Positions 44,536-55,400 of a stretch of 64,000 nucleotides of DNA are shown here, in pieces (position 1 is the first letter of the stretch; every line of letters starts with the position of its first letter). Below the pieces are notes generated by a model, which was not told the DNA's origin, made no database searches, and saw only the letters and a program-made list of their open reading frames with translations. Location of the stretch: assembly GCA_032358165.1 (NCBI GenBank), contig JAALGY010000032.1:1364001-1428000 (forward strand), written 5' to 3'. Source of the DNA: Diplosphaera chodatii (Eukaryota; Chlorophyta; Trebouxiophyceae; Prasiolales; Stichococcaceae). A program made the translations under genes and the position numbers.

Positions 44536-45750
44536 ATGGCAGGGTCTCACGTGGCAGGGCATGACTTGCCGCCACCGCCGCCATTGCCGGCACCGCCCAC
44601 GGCCGGCATCAGGGTTGGTGAAGGCGTCTTCTCCACGCCACAAAAGGCGGCGCTGGCCAACCTTCCGAACACCCGCACACTCAACAAGGCGTGGGCAGCG
44701 GACAGTGTGCTTGAGCAGCCTGAAAGGGTCATATGGAACCCTCAGCGCATCAGAGGCACCCTGCCGAGGAACGTGAAGGCACGTGGTGCCTTTCTCATAA
44801 CCACGAAGCAGAAGCCACCAGCTTCATTCGGGTTGGACCCCTTCAAGGGAGCCGGCACAGCCGGCATGCATCCAGAGTCGTGGAAACGACTTCCCAAGGC
44901 TCATCAGGTGTGGCAGGCAACTTCCACTCGATCGTGTCCTCTTCACGTTCTCAGTCGCCTCTGACTCACGTCTGACTCACCACACGTGTTGTGTGCAGGC
45001 AGTCAGGAAGGAGCTCAAGTCACTGCGCAAGATATTCGACCAAGGCGTGCAGATTTCAAAGCATGGATGTATCTATCCACACCCCAGCTACTGCACAATC
45101 GGGGAGGGTGACGAGCGGAAGGCACACGACCGTGTCATGCTGGCGCTGATGCGCGTCCGCACCGTTGGGCAGCAAGACGAGGTGGATCAGCATACAGGGT
45201 GGCCCAACTCGGCCGAGATCTGCCACTTCTACTGCCACCACGACAACTGCTGCAACCCGCTCCACCTTCAGCTCCAGCCGATCTGGCGAGCCAGGCGCCG
45301 CATGTACTGCGGCAGCAGCGGGCAGTGTGATTGCGGCTCGCAGCCGCCGTGCCGGCTGCCGTACAGCACCAGCAATTGGATACAGCAAGAAGACCTGTGT
45401 TCCTCAGCAGCAGAGGTGCGGACAGTATTCTAATCAACACTTGCCATGCACACAGATCTTGTAACCCAGGAAGCCTCACCAACACAAAAACTACCAACCG
45501 GGGCAGGTCGAGCTGGCGCTTGCGGAAACATTTGCTACCTGTGGCCTGCGCCTGATGAACTCAGAGGAAGTGGCAAAGCCTGAAGCATGCCGGCAACCAG
45601 CCTGCCGCTAAGCAGCCCAAGCGAAAGGCCCCGGCCCCGGAGCCGAAACAGAAGGCGCGCAAGCGAGCCAAGATGATTGAGAGCCGCTTGTATCAGGCAG
45701 CAAAGAAGGCGGCCACAAGGGTTGCCAAGAAGTACGCCCGTCGGGCGTGA
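44536..45750 (+). CDS. His-Me finger protein with homing-endonuclease-type zinc loop and basic tail
   Basis: Three exons in phase 0 (44536-44907, 44999-45415, 45565-45750) give 324 residues. An in-frame TAG at 44527-44529 fixes ATG 44536. The middle shows a zinc-binding loop of the I-PpoI/His-Me finger homing-endonuclease class: EICHFYCHHDNCCNPLHLQL, then RARRRMYCGSSGQCDCGSQP and PCRLP, about residues 195-245. Its Cys/His spacing, the CNPLHL core and the C...C.C....P.C tail fit that family. Free-standing homing endonucleases are mobile. This copy is spliced, has a Pro-rich N-terminus, and ends in a highly basic segment (KQPKRKAPAPEPKQKARKRA, then KKAATRVAKKYARRA) that looks like a nuclear-targeting or DNA-binding tail. 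It may be a domesticated nuclease or DNA-binding protein. An alternative third exon at 45507 would end sooner (CRQPACR) and lose the basic tail. Confidence 0.72.
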
Positions 45751-45837
45751 TCAGCAAGGAGGTGCAGGGTTTGGCAGAAGCGGCATACCCTCAAGCACAT
45801 GATCCAATCAGTCCTTTCCTTTTGTGTTAACCGTCTG

Positions 45838-45842
45838 TTACA
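45838..45842 (-). terminator. Probable polyadenylation signal TGTAA (minus strand)
   Basis: Minus-strand TGTAA 233 bases after the stop of the methyltransferase gene, in the 324-base convergent spacer 45751-46074. Motif match and position only. Confidence 0.35.
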
Positions 45843-46074
45843 CATGGAATACGGCTTCCTGCATGTGCGGGTAACCGATGCCCCGAAATGGGCAGGGGGA
45901 AGAAGTGCTACACCGATAGGGAGTTGCTTGATTCCACGGTCCCACCACTTTCTCACTCCCTGACTGTACTGCAATGTGCTAGCATACAGCTTTTCTGGCA
46001 TGCAACCCATTCGCTGTGGGTTCATCAGGCGCAATCTGGCTGTGCATCATACCAGCAATGGTGTACACAACAGC

Positions 46075-48106
46075 TCATTTGTGTGCTGCCGGCTGCCTGG
46101 TCTGGAACACGTAATGACCAACGCCCCACTTGCTGCCGCCCCTGAATGCAAATAGCTCTGAGCACGCTAAGTAGAAGACGCGCCATCGCACCCACCACAT
46201 GACGGTGTCATGCTTGCCGTACGTGTCCTGCATCGTCAGCATCAGGCTGTGTTAACGTGAAAGATGACTTACATCGGCTGAGCGGATGAAACAACAAAAG
46301 CAACAGTCACCTGGAAGAGTGGGATGATGTGCTTCTTCTGCGCATCCATCCGTTTCAGCCAGTCCTCCAATGTCCTGGAATAGTGCCGGCCGTTGATGTA
46401 CCACTGCTGCTGGATTGCCAAGTCATCCTGCATCAGGGATACACTTGAGCGTGGATCTGGCTGGCGTAAAAGTATGGAGGTCTTGGCGATGTCCTGGCAA
46501 CGAGCACGACGACTGCGTCTCACCTGAAAGTGCAACAGCAGATCGTTGGACGGCATGGTGCCCCCTGTGAAGAAATGCCTCGCCATCCAGTCGTCCTCGT
46601 TCTGCACCTGCAGCATGGGATATTGCCAATGCCCGACTGCTTCAGTGGGTCGTGCCGTGCACGTGCCACTGGCCTTTGACACGCCAAGGTACACACACTG
46701 CAGCGCACCTCAAAATGGTATGGCAGTGCATTGCTGACAAAGATGTGCACAAACAGCAGGCCCGCAGGCTTCAGCCATGTGCTGATCCGCCCCATCAGCA
46801 CCTGCAAACACATCGAATGCACCACACCACTGCAGCACAGCGTTTGCACGAAGCATGGCAAACAAAGCTCTGCTACGTCACAGCTGCTCACCTTGTAGTT
46901 CTTCATGTGCTCAAACATTTCTATGCTCATCACACGGTCGAACGCGCCGGCAGGAGCGTCAAAGTCCACCACATCTGCAGTGATGACCTGCCATTGACCA
47001 CGAGATCTGGTTCTGGGGCTTTCTTCACGAGCCGTGCTTCACAGGCCGCAAGCATTGAAGCAGCTACTTCACGCACATTGAAGCCATCATGCACCGAGGC
47101 CCTTGTGCTGAGCAGCAAGCAGCTAACCTTCAGGTTGGTGAGCCGCCGATCCTTTGCGCGCTGCATGATGAGCTGCTTTTGCGTCTTGGAGTTTGACACC
47201 GCGGTGATCTCGCTCTGGGGATACCGCTCCGCAAGGTACAAGCACAGCGAACCCCACCCACAGCCCAGCTCCAGCACAGTCTGCCCATCCTTCAGCTGCG
47301 CCCGCTCACAGTACAGGCCTGCAACAGTAGTGAGGGTACTAGGCCAGGCAGTTGGGGTAGTTTGTAGGGACGTGTGGCATTGCGATTGCTGTGCCAAAGG
47401 GTTGCTCAGGCAATACTCACGCAGCATGGCTTCTTCAGCCTCATCCAGCGTCGTGTCTGCGCGTGGATACAGGCAGCTGCTGTACTTAAGCCGCTTGCCC
47501 AGGCAAAGCAGGAAGTACTCGGTAGGAACCTGCAGACCAATGCTCACAGTTTAGAGCCGGAACATGAACAAAAACGTGCGCTGAGATTTACATTTGCTCC
47601 TGCAGCCACTGCACCTCATAGTGCTGTTCGTTTGCTGCCAGAGTCTGCACCGCCACAGGCATGCCCTTGAGCTCATCCACAAACTCCTGCAGCTTCTGTT
47701 GATAATCCTCGCCGCTGGCACTCGTCTGTGATGCACGCATAGGAGGTGTGAATCACCAAGTACACGGAACCCAGCATCTGCACTTGCACCGCACGAAACG
47801 GCACACAGCGCCCTGATGCACGGCAATCTTGCAGCTTTGAAGATTGCAGCACCTCTGCCCAGCGCTTGGTAAGTAGGGCCCGTATCCCCATTCTGCAGCA
47901 TGCAGCAGAGTATGCATGCACGTGAACCAGCATAGGCGCTTCACCACACTGCCACGACTCTGCGGTCTTCTGATTGGCTACATGCAGCCATGCACCAGCA
48001 GCTCTACCTGATCACAAAATCTGGGAGCAGACCGCGTTCCATCAAGATGACCAGCAGTCCAAACAGCATCTGATACAAGCGCTCGAGCACGGCGGCCACG
48101 GCCATG
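46075..48106 (-). CDS. SAM-dependent methyltransferase, CFA-synthase/coclaurine N-methyltransferase-like
   Basis: A class I methyltransferase of the cyclopropane-fatty-acid-synthase superfamily, in the plant coclaurine-N-methyltransferase-like branch. Start at 48106 (MAVAAVLERLYQMLFGLLVI, then LMERGLLPDFVIR); stop TGA 46077-46075. Further exons read MGIRALLTKRWAEVLQSS, NEQHYE spliced to VPTEYFLLCLGKRLKYSSCL, the SAM-binding motif TVLELGCGWGSLCLYLAERY, ITAVSNSKTQKQLI, FDRVMSIEMFEHMKNY, and the active-site region DWMARHFFTGGTMPSNDLLL. The C-terminal part reads WYINGRHYSRTLEDWLKRMD, then (from the plus-strand complement near 46225-46080) a TYGKHDTVMWWVRWRVFYLA stretch. All core motifs are present. 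The NEQHYEVP...LG..L.YSS.LY block is typical. The real substrate, whether an amine or a lipid, cannot be told from sequence. Algal members are mostly uncharacterised. Confidence 0.83.
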
Positions 48107-48654
48107 TTGTCAGTCCGCTATCGCTAGTGGGTGCGGCTGCAATCTGAGCAGAAGTTTGGTGCCCCTATGGGTTGCACCGAGCTACTGTGGGCTGTACATG
48201 ATCGCAAATGGCTAGCTTTGCAAAACTGGTGCGTCGTCAAGTCTATCCCCTGCGCGCTGCTTCTGCACTGAAATGGCCAGATCAAGCTTCTGCTATCGCT
48301 ATAACAATCTTGCCTATCAACCCCACTGATCGACAGAACACTTTCAAATGCAACAATTTCGCACGCGATAAGGTGCGATACCAGCGGTTCAGCGAGCAAC
48401 CAGTACGTGCACATGGCATTGTGGTGCCAGCATTAGTGCTGAACTGTCCCACCGTCAGCATGACGTGGCATGGTAGTGCTTGCTTGCAGGGGTGCTCTGC
48501 ATGCCAAGCTCGCCTTGAGGAAGTTGCTGGGCGGCGACATTGAACACCTCAGGCAGCTAGGGATGTTTCGCCGTTGCACGGCAACATGATATTGGCAGCA
48601 CGACAAGATGTACACGCCGCCAACCTGGTTGCTAAGCAGGGGCTCACGCCCTCA
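48107..48654. other. Spacer between two minus-strand genes
   Basis: 548 bases between the methyltransferase start and the stop of the next minus-strand gene. Nothing supported in it. It should contain the methyltransferase promoter. Confidence 0.4.
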
Positions 48655-49742
48655 TCAGACATTGACATATATCCTGCCCTCGTCATCCTCCTGGGCGGGG
48701 TACATCTTCAGGTTCTTTGCCGGCTGATTGCTCTTGAGTGAGCCAAGCACCAGCCGTAACGGATTGTTCTTTGGGCACCATTTGACCACCTGCATGATGC
48801 CATACGAATGGCATAGCACCAATACCGTACGCTTTTGGGTCCATGCACCAAGCGAAATGGCAGCAAGCACGACACTTCAAACACGTCGTCAAAGCTCACG
48901 TTTCCTGTTTCTAGTTCGTACACTGTGCCGTCCAGTGGCACCTCAATCTGTGGACTGCCGCCTGCAACAGTTGCATTGCATGCTTCATACATGCTGTGTT
49001 ACGGCCGAGACAGACTAAGCCAGTGATCGATACGCACGCACCGTCTGTGACGACTTTTGCGTTGCTGAGTGGGAACTCAAATGCCGTTGAGTTGGCGTCC
49101 GAGCAGTACACACGGCCATCTGCTAGCCGGTACACCACAATCGCCTGCTTGTTGCCGGGCATGATGACCGACTTGATCATCTTGCCGTCCTGCACCACAG
49201 TCTCAGTTGTTGACCAAAACGTGTCTGTCAATGGCAACTCCACTGCAGCGCGCATGACTGGCCAGGCTGCTGTGGCGCCGCACCTGAAAGTCCGAAGCAT
49301 CAGCCACGTTGTACCAGCCTCCACCTGGACCTTTGCTCCTCTTCTTCCCCTTCTGTTATCAAGACAACAAGAGAAAGAGTCCATGTACCGCAATGCATCG
49401 TGGCAGGCAGGCATGATGTGAACCTGCTGCCCCTGCTGCATGCACTGTGCAGCATGCAACGATTACCGGCTGCCCGGATCCGAAACCCTTCTGCGCGCAC
49501 ACTGCCTGCTGTTGCCGTAGTCTGCAAGGTCTGAAGAGCTGCTGCTGATGCACAAAGCACGGCTGCACAAGGATGGACTGAGAGCGCAGCGCTGCTGACC
49601 GACCTGCAACAACTGGCTGCTGCTTTCACGATCGTACAGGCGGTGATCTTGTGTAGCGATGATTCAGAAGTACATGGCGATGCTCACCTGTACGCATAAT
49701 GTTGCACGGTTTACTCTGACACGGCAGCATGGTGGCGTGCAT
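48655..49742 (-). CDS. PSB33-like plastid protein with degenerate Rieske fold
   Basis: Start at Met 49742 (MHATMLPCQSKPCNIMRT), which is spliced in phase to RSAALRSQSILVQPCFVHQQ. These form a basic, acid-poor chloroplast transit peptide. The mature part begins KGFGSGQP spliced to KGKKRSKGPGGGWYNVADAS. Then come LTDTFWSTTETVVQDGKMIK and SVIMPGNKQAIVVYRLADGR, VYCSDANSTAFEFPL, IEVPLDGTVYELETG, and the last exon VVKWCPKNNPLRLVLGSLKS to the stop at 48655. The order and wording resemble plant PSB33, a thylakoid protein that stabilises photosystem II antenna function. The Rieske CxH and CxxH ligand pairs are absent: single Cys residues remain in VYCSDANS and KWCPKN. An iron-sulfur cluster is therefore unlikely, as known for PSB33. 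The name rests on remembered family wording, not a search. Confidence 0.62.
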
Positions 49743-50068
49743 GTTGCCAGTGGACGAATTGCACACAACTCCTGCCTTGTGTTTGAGATCAGTGCGTCTA
49801 GCACGCTTCAAACTCGCACGCGTGAGCTTTGCTGCTAGTGGTTAGCGTGATTGCCATGCATAACTCAGGTTGTGAGCAGTGCTGATGATGGCTGAGGGCC
49901 TGACCTCTTCCAGTACAGGGTGGCGCTGCTGCTTTCCTTTGTGGCCTACACAATGTGTGGTCGGCCCTGTCGTTGAATTGAGTCGCCAGCTTCCCACAGA
50001 CTGGTCATTGTTCGGTTTCACAGAAAAATTCTGATGGCTGATGTACCAAAGGCAATAAGGACATGTAC
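49743..50068. other. Spacer upstream of the PSB33-like gene
   Basis: 326 bases between two tandem minus-strand genes. No coding signal recognised. Confidence 0.4.
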
Positions 50069-51787
50069 TCAGGCCTGCTTATTCCGCCAGTTCTTGATCC
50101 ACTCCCTAGCCTCGGAGGCAGACTGCTTAGCCGCCTCCTGCGCCTCCTCTGCGGACTGTGGTGCCTTTCCTGCTGCGGATTCTGCCTTGCTGGCCGCCTT
50201 GCCAGCAGCGTCTGCGCACGGACCGGAACAAGTACCGAACTGATACATGCCCAGGGTGCACCGACTCCACTGCTGCATGACACAATATGTCTCAGCTGAG
50301 ACGTGCTAAACACGAGCACCAGAAATGCATGGGCGTAGACCCACCTTTCGCAGCGTCCGCGGCTTGCGAAGCACCAGCCTGCAGGTCGCCTGAGCTGGGC
50401 AGGTCGCCTTGCTTCCCCGCGGCTGCAACAGCGGCACCGCCGGCTACCACCACGGCCACTGCTCCCAGGATCGTAGTCTGGCTCGGGCCCTCAACTGCCA
50501 CAAAGGAGAGCACCAGGGCATGATGTCAACACCTGATGCACAGACATGATCAGGCAGCAGCAAGTACGGAAGCATAGGCAAGTTGAAATGTTTGCATGAT
50601 GTTGCAGCGCCTGTCACCTGGGGCAGCTGGGGCTGAGGGGAGGCTGGGTGCTGAGGGGACGGCCTGCTTGATCGCCTGCGGGGCGTTCTGCACGATCTCC
50701 TGCGGCTTCACATCTGGCAGAATGTTCTTCGCCGCAGCTGCACGCACATGATGTCCTTGTCGTCGTGCAGGGCATCAGCAGAAAGGTAGCAGCCATTGTC
50801 ATGGGCTAAGCTGCTCGAACATGCAGTGTGACGTTGAGCTATGGCTGATTGGTGATGCGGACTTGAATGCAGACTTGAAGCACCCCTTACGCAGCGGGTT
50901 GGGTACAGAGTCGGGGATGGCAGCCTGCGTTCGCTTGATGACACCCTGGATCTTCTCCAGCGGCACATCCTTTGCCGCCTTGATGGCTTCCTGAGCACAG
51001 TGCGAAGACAACATCTGCACCCCGACTGTTTAAGCGACGAGACGCTTACTACTGAAGGCGAACGTATCGTCACCTTTGCTTCTGGCACATCGATCAACTC
51101 GGGCAGGCCTTTGCCGCGTGCTGCAATGATGTCCTGCAGCAAACATGTGTGTCGTCGCGAAGTGCACACGGGTAGCAGCTTGGTGCTGCCATCACAACGT
51201 GTTGATACGTGTGACTGCATGTCTTCTGGCCGTCGCACAGCGCCACAACACTGCACGCAGGCAGCCGCACAAGCATCCTGCGCACCTGAAGCTCCTGCAC
51301 GTTCTTCTCGTTGGTCTCAAACAACGTGGGACCTGGAGCTGCCACCGCCGGGTGCACCTGCTTCACAGAGCATGGGTATCAGACGTGCTCTGCCGCAAAG
51401 CCAGGCAGCGCAAGCCGTGCGGTGCGATCTGAGCTGCCAACAGCGAAGTTGCAGCCTAGCCCGACACACGACGCGATACTGCAGCAGGATCGGTACTTCG
51501 TGCGCTGACATGTCTATGTGCCGCGTCTACAGCAGGAAGACACTGTCGATAGCTGCACGTGCTGCGCGCAGGTGGAGGTGATCCAAACAGCCAAGGGCTG
51601 TTCCACTCACGGCGGACAGCAGCAGCGCCGCCGCCGCCGCGGTAGCTGTCAGCTGCGGCAGCTGCCTGTCATGGCAATGGGCTGCAGTCACCACCGCGCT
51701 GCGGTACGGCCTGCACGCCTGCTGTGCGCTGCGGCTGGCGCCCAGCTCCGGGCGGACTCCCACGCACTTGCTTGCGACCTGCTGCAT
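50069..51787 (-). CDS. Unknown, probably plastid protein with one hydrophobic segment and helical Ala-rich tail
   Basis: I do not recognise a family. Met 51787 (MQQVASKCVGVRPELGASRS) begins a transit-peptide-like leader ending in a hydrophobic run (LPQLTATAAAAALLLSA) before a GTGAGT donor. Later exons join with good splice sites. They read VHPAVAAPGPTLFETNEKNV; DIIAARGKGLPELIDVPEAK; EAIKAAKDVPLEKIQGVIKR followed by TQAAIPDSVPNPL; AAKNILPDVKPQEIVQNAPQ; a transmembrane exon TTILGAVAVVVAGGAAVAAA; and a final exon AAGKAASKAESAAGKAPQSA, then EEAQEAAKQSASEAREWIKN. The C-terminal 60 residues are an Ala/Lys/Glu amphipathic helix like those of LEA or apolipoprotein-type proteins. The leader plus the single membrane helix suggest a thylakoid or envelope location. 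Function unknown. Confidence 0.62.
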
Positions 51788-52432
51788 GTCTGCCGGCTGA
51801 TCCGAGCGATGCAGGATACTATTTTTAACCGGCACGCAGTTTGCTGAATGCCAGGCCCAAGATGTTGGTGCGACCGTGCGCAGATGCGGAGATCGGAGGA
51901 TAAAGCAGCTGATTCCCTACTGTTGCAGGTTCGCAGTACATAGGCTGCCATGTGTGAGGCCTATGGTCACTCCCACTCCGCCCTAATTGTTGCAACTTGC
52001 CATTCAACATGACAACCCCAGGGCGGTTGCCCGAGGGAGTTTCAGGGCCCACTGGTCACCCACTGATCCTAAAGTATGGCGATTGCAGCGTCGCATATGG
52101 ATAGCTGCAATGTGTTGATTGCGATGCAGCCAAAGTACCCTTTGACGCTGACGCGCACCACGGCAAATTGTGATCTGGGTGCATATGTAACGCTGCACCA
52201 TTCGAAAAGGAAGCCCAGTAGCACAGGTTCGGTATGCCTGCTGAGCTGCTCGTAGCTCAGCTGGCCGCATGTCGGGGCGATGCGGTCCGAGACCCCCCGG
52301 CCTGCGCCTGGGCATGCAATACGGCATGGTGCAGGTGCCTGTTGGCGCACAGCGGGTCCACACACAGCTGCAGGGCAGGCCACTTCTTAGCGGTGAGGAC
52401 CGACCTGTCTGTGGCGTGGTGTGCTGGCTTGT
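51788..52432. promoter_or_regulatory. Divergent upstream region of the unknown plastid gene and TIC236
   Basis: 645 bases between divergent starts of two probably plastid-targeted proteins. GTAGCTCAGCTGG at 52252-52264 looks like a tRNA A box, but no matching acceptor or D stem can be formed. No other feature seen. Confidence 0.4.
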
Positions 52433-55400
52433 ATGGCGCTTTATTTGCATGTATGTGCACGAAATGCTCCATCTGCCATCCGTGAGTGCACAAGACTGCA
52501 GGGTGCGGAGGACGCGGCGGAGTGCTCCGCTTGCTGCGGCACCCGAAGTCAGCACGGCCAGACCAAATTCGCCATGCCACCGTCTCAGGTGCACGCTGCA
52601 GACGCGCACTCACCAGATATCCTGGCATGCATCTGTGGCAGTCATTCCTGTAGTGCAAACAGCTCGCCATGCACCGCAGCCTCTGGTCTGGAGCGCCGCT
52701 TGCCAGAGCCACTGCGCCGCGCCGGCGCGATTGTGAGGGCAGCAGCACATGCGCGGCTGACGGCGGCACGCATTGCGGCGCTCGTTTGGTGGCAGTCACA
52801 GCGGCAGTGGCTGAAAACATGGTATGTCAAGGTGCTGGCAGCAAGTGCGCTGCTGCTGGGCCTCACCACCGCCACAGTCAACATCTGGGGCGTGCGGGCA
52901 ATCAACGCCAACGTCCTGCCCAGCGCCACAGTGGCGGTGTCACAGGCGCTTGGCCGCGAGGTGAGGAGAGTTGGCGGAGTTCCCTATAGAGAGCCCTGAT
53001 ACGCTGCCCTTGTAAGGGGCTTACTCAGCACTTGGACGCGTGCAAGCGCATAAGAGTCCTTGGGGACAGGGCAGGCACGGTGCTTGCAGTCAGGCGGGCT
53101 GCTATGCACGCACGGACATGCAGGTGTCGGTTGGGCGCGTGCGATGGATCACGCCGACGGGGCTGACGGGGTTGACGCCCCTGGCGTCCGTTGGGCCAGT
53201 GGAGCTGGGGCCCTCGGCCAGCGGCCTGGAGCGCACCAGCGTCGCGGCACCAGAAGTGGTGGTGTCGGTCAACACGCTGCAGTCGGCGCTGCAGCGCAAG
53301 GTGGTCCTGTCGCTGCAGGCCGTGGGCACTCAGGTGGGCAATGCCACACCCTACCGACATGTGCCTGCTGGCTGCTGATTAGCTTGCAACCTGCTCCGTG
53401 CATGGAGCCACATGATGTTCTAGTACTGCCACAGACCAAAGCAGCAGTGTCATGATGGGCCGTGTCGCTGCGCAGGTCAACCTGGTGCAGTGCGACAACC
53501 TGTCGTGGTTCGGCTACCCAGAGGACCCGGTCCCTTCAGTGCGTGCCACGCTGCTGCCAGGCATCACAAAGGCGAGCCTGCCGCCAGTTGCGTTCATCAC
53601 ACAGTGACCTTCATGGTCTTGGAGCGTAGCGATATATATGTATAAACTATGTGTATATTGATATAACCTAGGTTGCAGCTGCTAATGTGGCTGAGCTCCT
53701 GACATCGACCACCTGGAATGTGGCAGGCCCAGGACCGCACAGGCAAGGTGCCCGAGCCGCCGCCGCCCGCCGTGGTGCCGCCTGCCAGCATCGCCGGCGA
53801 TGAGCTGAGCATTGAGGCGCTTACTGCCGCCCGCCGTGCAGTGCGTGCACAGCAGCGCCTGGCAAAGCAGGCTGGGGCTCCACACCCAGCTGTGCGGCAC
53901 CCAGCGCCGCAGCAGCAGCCAGTCCAGCAGTCGGTGCAGCAACAGCAACCATTGCCGGAGCACGTCAGCTCGCAGCCGCGCACGGCGGCGCTGCAAACTG
54001 CCCCACTGCAGCAGGTCGATGCCTCCACAGTGCCTGGGCCTGTCGCAGATGTTGCTGGCACTAATGCAGCAGATGTGTCAGCTGATGCCGGCAGCGAGAG
54101 CCGCACACAGCGTGCTGCAGAGGACAGGCAGCTAGACGGGCAGGAAGCCCCAGCTGATGCTGTCGAAGCTGCGAACGGTGCGCTGCAGCAGCCACGAACA
54201 CAGCTGCAGCGCCAGCTGCAGCAGCTGCGGCTGCAGTCAGCGGGCATGCCTATGGATGAGCAGCGTCAGGCGCTGATGCAGCAGCAGCCGGGGGTCATCA
54301 CTAGGCCTGCCCTCACTAACGTACAGCAAGACAGCCAGCCAGCAGATGGTCAGTCACCTACTGTTGTACTTGCAGCGACAGCAGCTGAGCAGCCAGAGCC
54401 CGCGTCAGCAGCTGGGGAGTCCGGCAGCAGCAACAGCACAGATGTTGGTCCAGTTGTGACTGAGGCAGCAACTGGTGCAATGTCAGCGGCGCCTGGCGCT
54501 GCAAAGCAGCCGTCAGACAGCGGCGCTGCTGCCGAGGCGTCCAGGACAGCCTGGCAGCGCATCATGCACAGCATGACGTCAGCGCCGACGGCGGTGCGTG
54601 GCGGCATGGACGCCTCCTGGCAGAGGCTGCAATCGCTGCCGCAGTCGCTGCCGCAGTCGCTGCCGAGGGCGCTCCCACAGGGCCTGCCCAAGGCCCTGCC
54701 GCAGCTGCCGCGGCTGCCGTGGCGGGCACCAGTGCAGGACGCGGCAGGGCTGCAAGCCGATGTGCAGGAGCCCACCGCCCAGCAGCGGCTCATGGAGCAA
54801 ATCTCCAGGCTTGAGCTGCGGCCAACTGCAGAGCACGTGTTGCCAGAACAGTCTGGCGCCAACCCTGCGATCGAGATGGCGGGCTCGAAGGCGGGAGGCG
54901 CTCACCACCAGGCAGCACAGCAGCGGCAGCAGTCAGCGTCCTTCAGCAGCAGGCGCATGTCGGCAGCAGGTCTGCTGCAGGCTGAGGCGTCTGCATGCAG
55001 GGCGGACCGCGCCGAGGCAGCTCTGGCAGTCGAAGAATTGGTCGGCAGCAATGCTGCGGCAGACCTCGCAGCGTCACAGCAGCACCACGGGCAGCAACGG
55101 CAGCCGGCAGGCCGCGTCGAGGCCTGGCACGATGGGGAGCGCATGCGCTCTGTGCGCTTCGGCCGAGACAGGTGTGCAGTATGTCAATTTGCACACTAAG
55201 ACATCGCGCGACTCCATTCCAACAGCAGTCTTCCTAGCAGCAAGCAAACGGTTGATGCCGTGCTCAGGGTTCGCTCACAATTGAATCGGTCCTGCTAATA
55301 TTCCCATGACAGGCACAGCCGGCGATCGTCACGCCCCAGCCGGTTCAGCGAGCTGCAGCACCGACGGCTTGCTGAAGCACGGCGGCAGGAAGCTGGCGAG

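Noticed and set aside
49858..49868. GCATAACTCAG, resembling the snRNA upstream element
   Set aside because: Only a partial core and no snRNA-like sequence downstream on either strand.
52245..52320. tRNA-like sequence: GTAGCTCAGCTGG followed about 35 bases later by GGTCCGAGACC
   Set aside because: The A-box and B-box likenesses are at a plausible distance, but no acceptor stem, D stem or anticodon arm can be formed.
53628..53670. AT-rich run (TATATATGTATAAACTATGTG) as a promoter of a separate gene starting at 53718
   Set aside because: It lies in an intron of TIC236, and the following exon continues the protein in frame from GKVPEPPPPAV.
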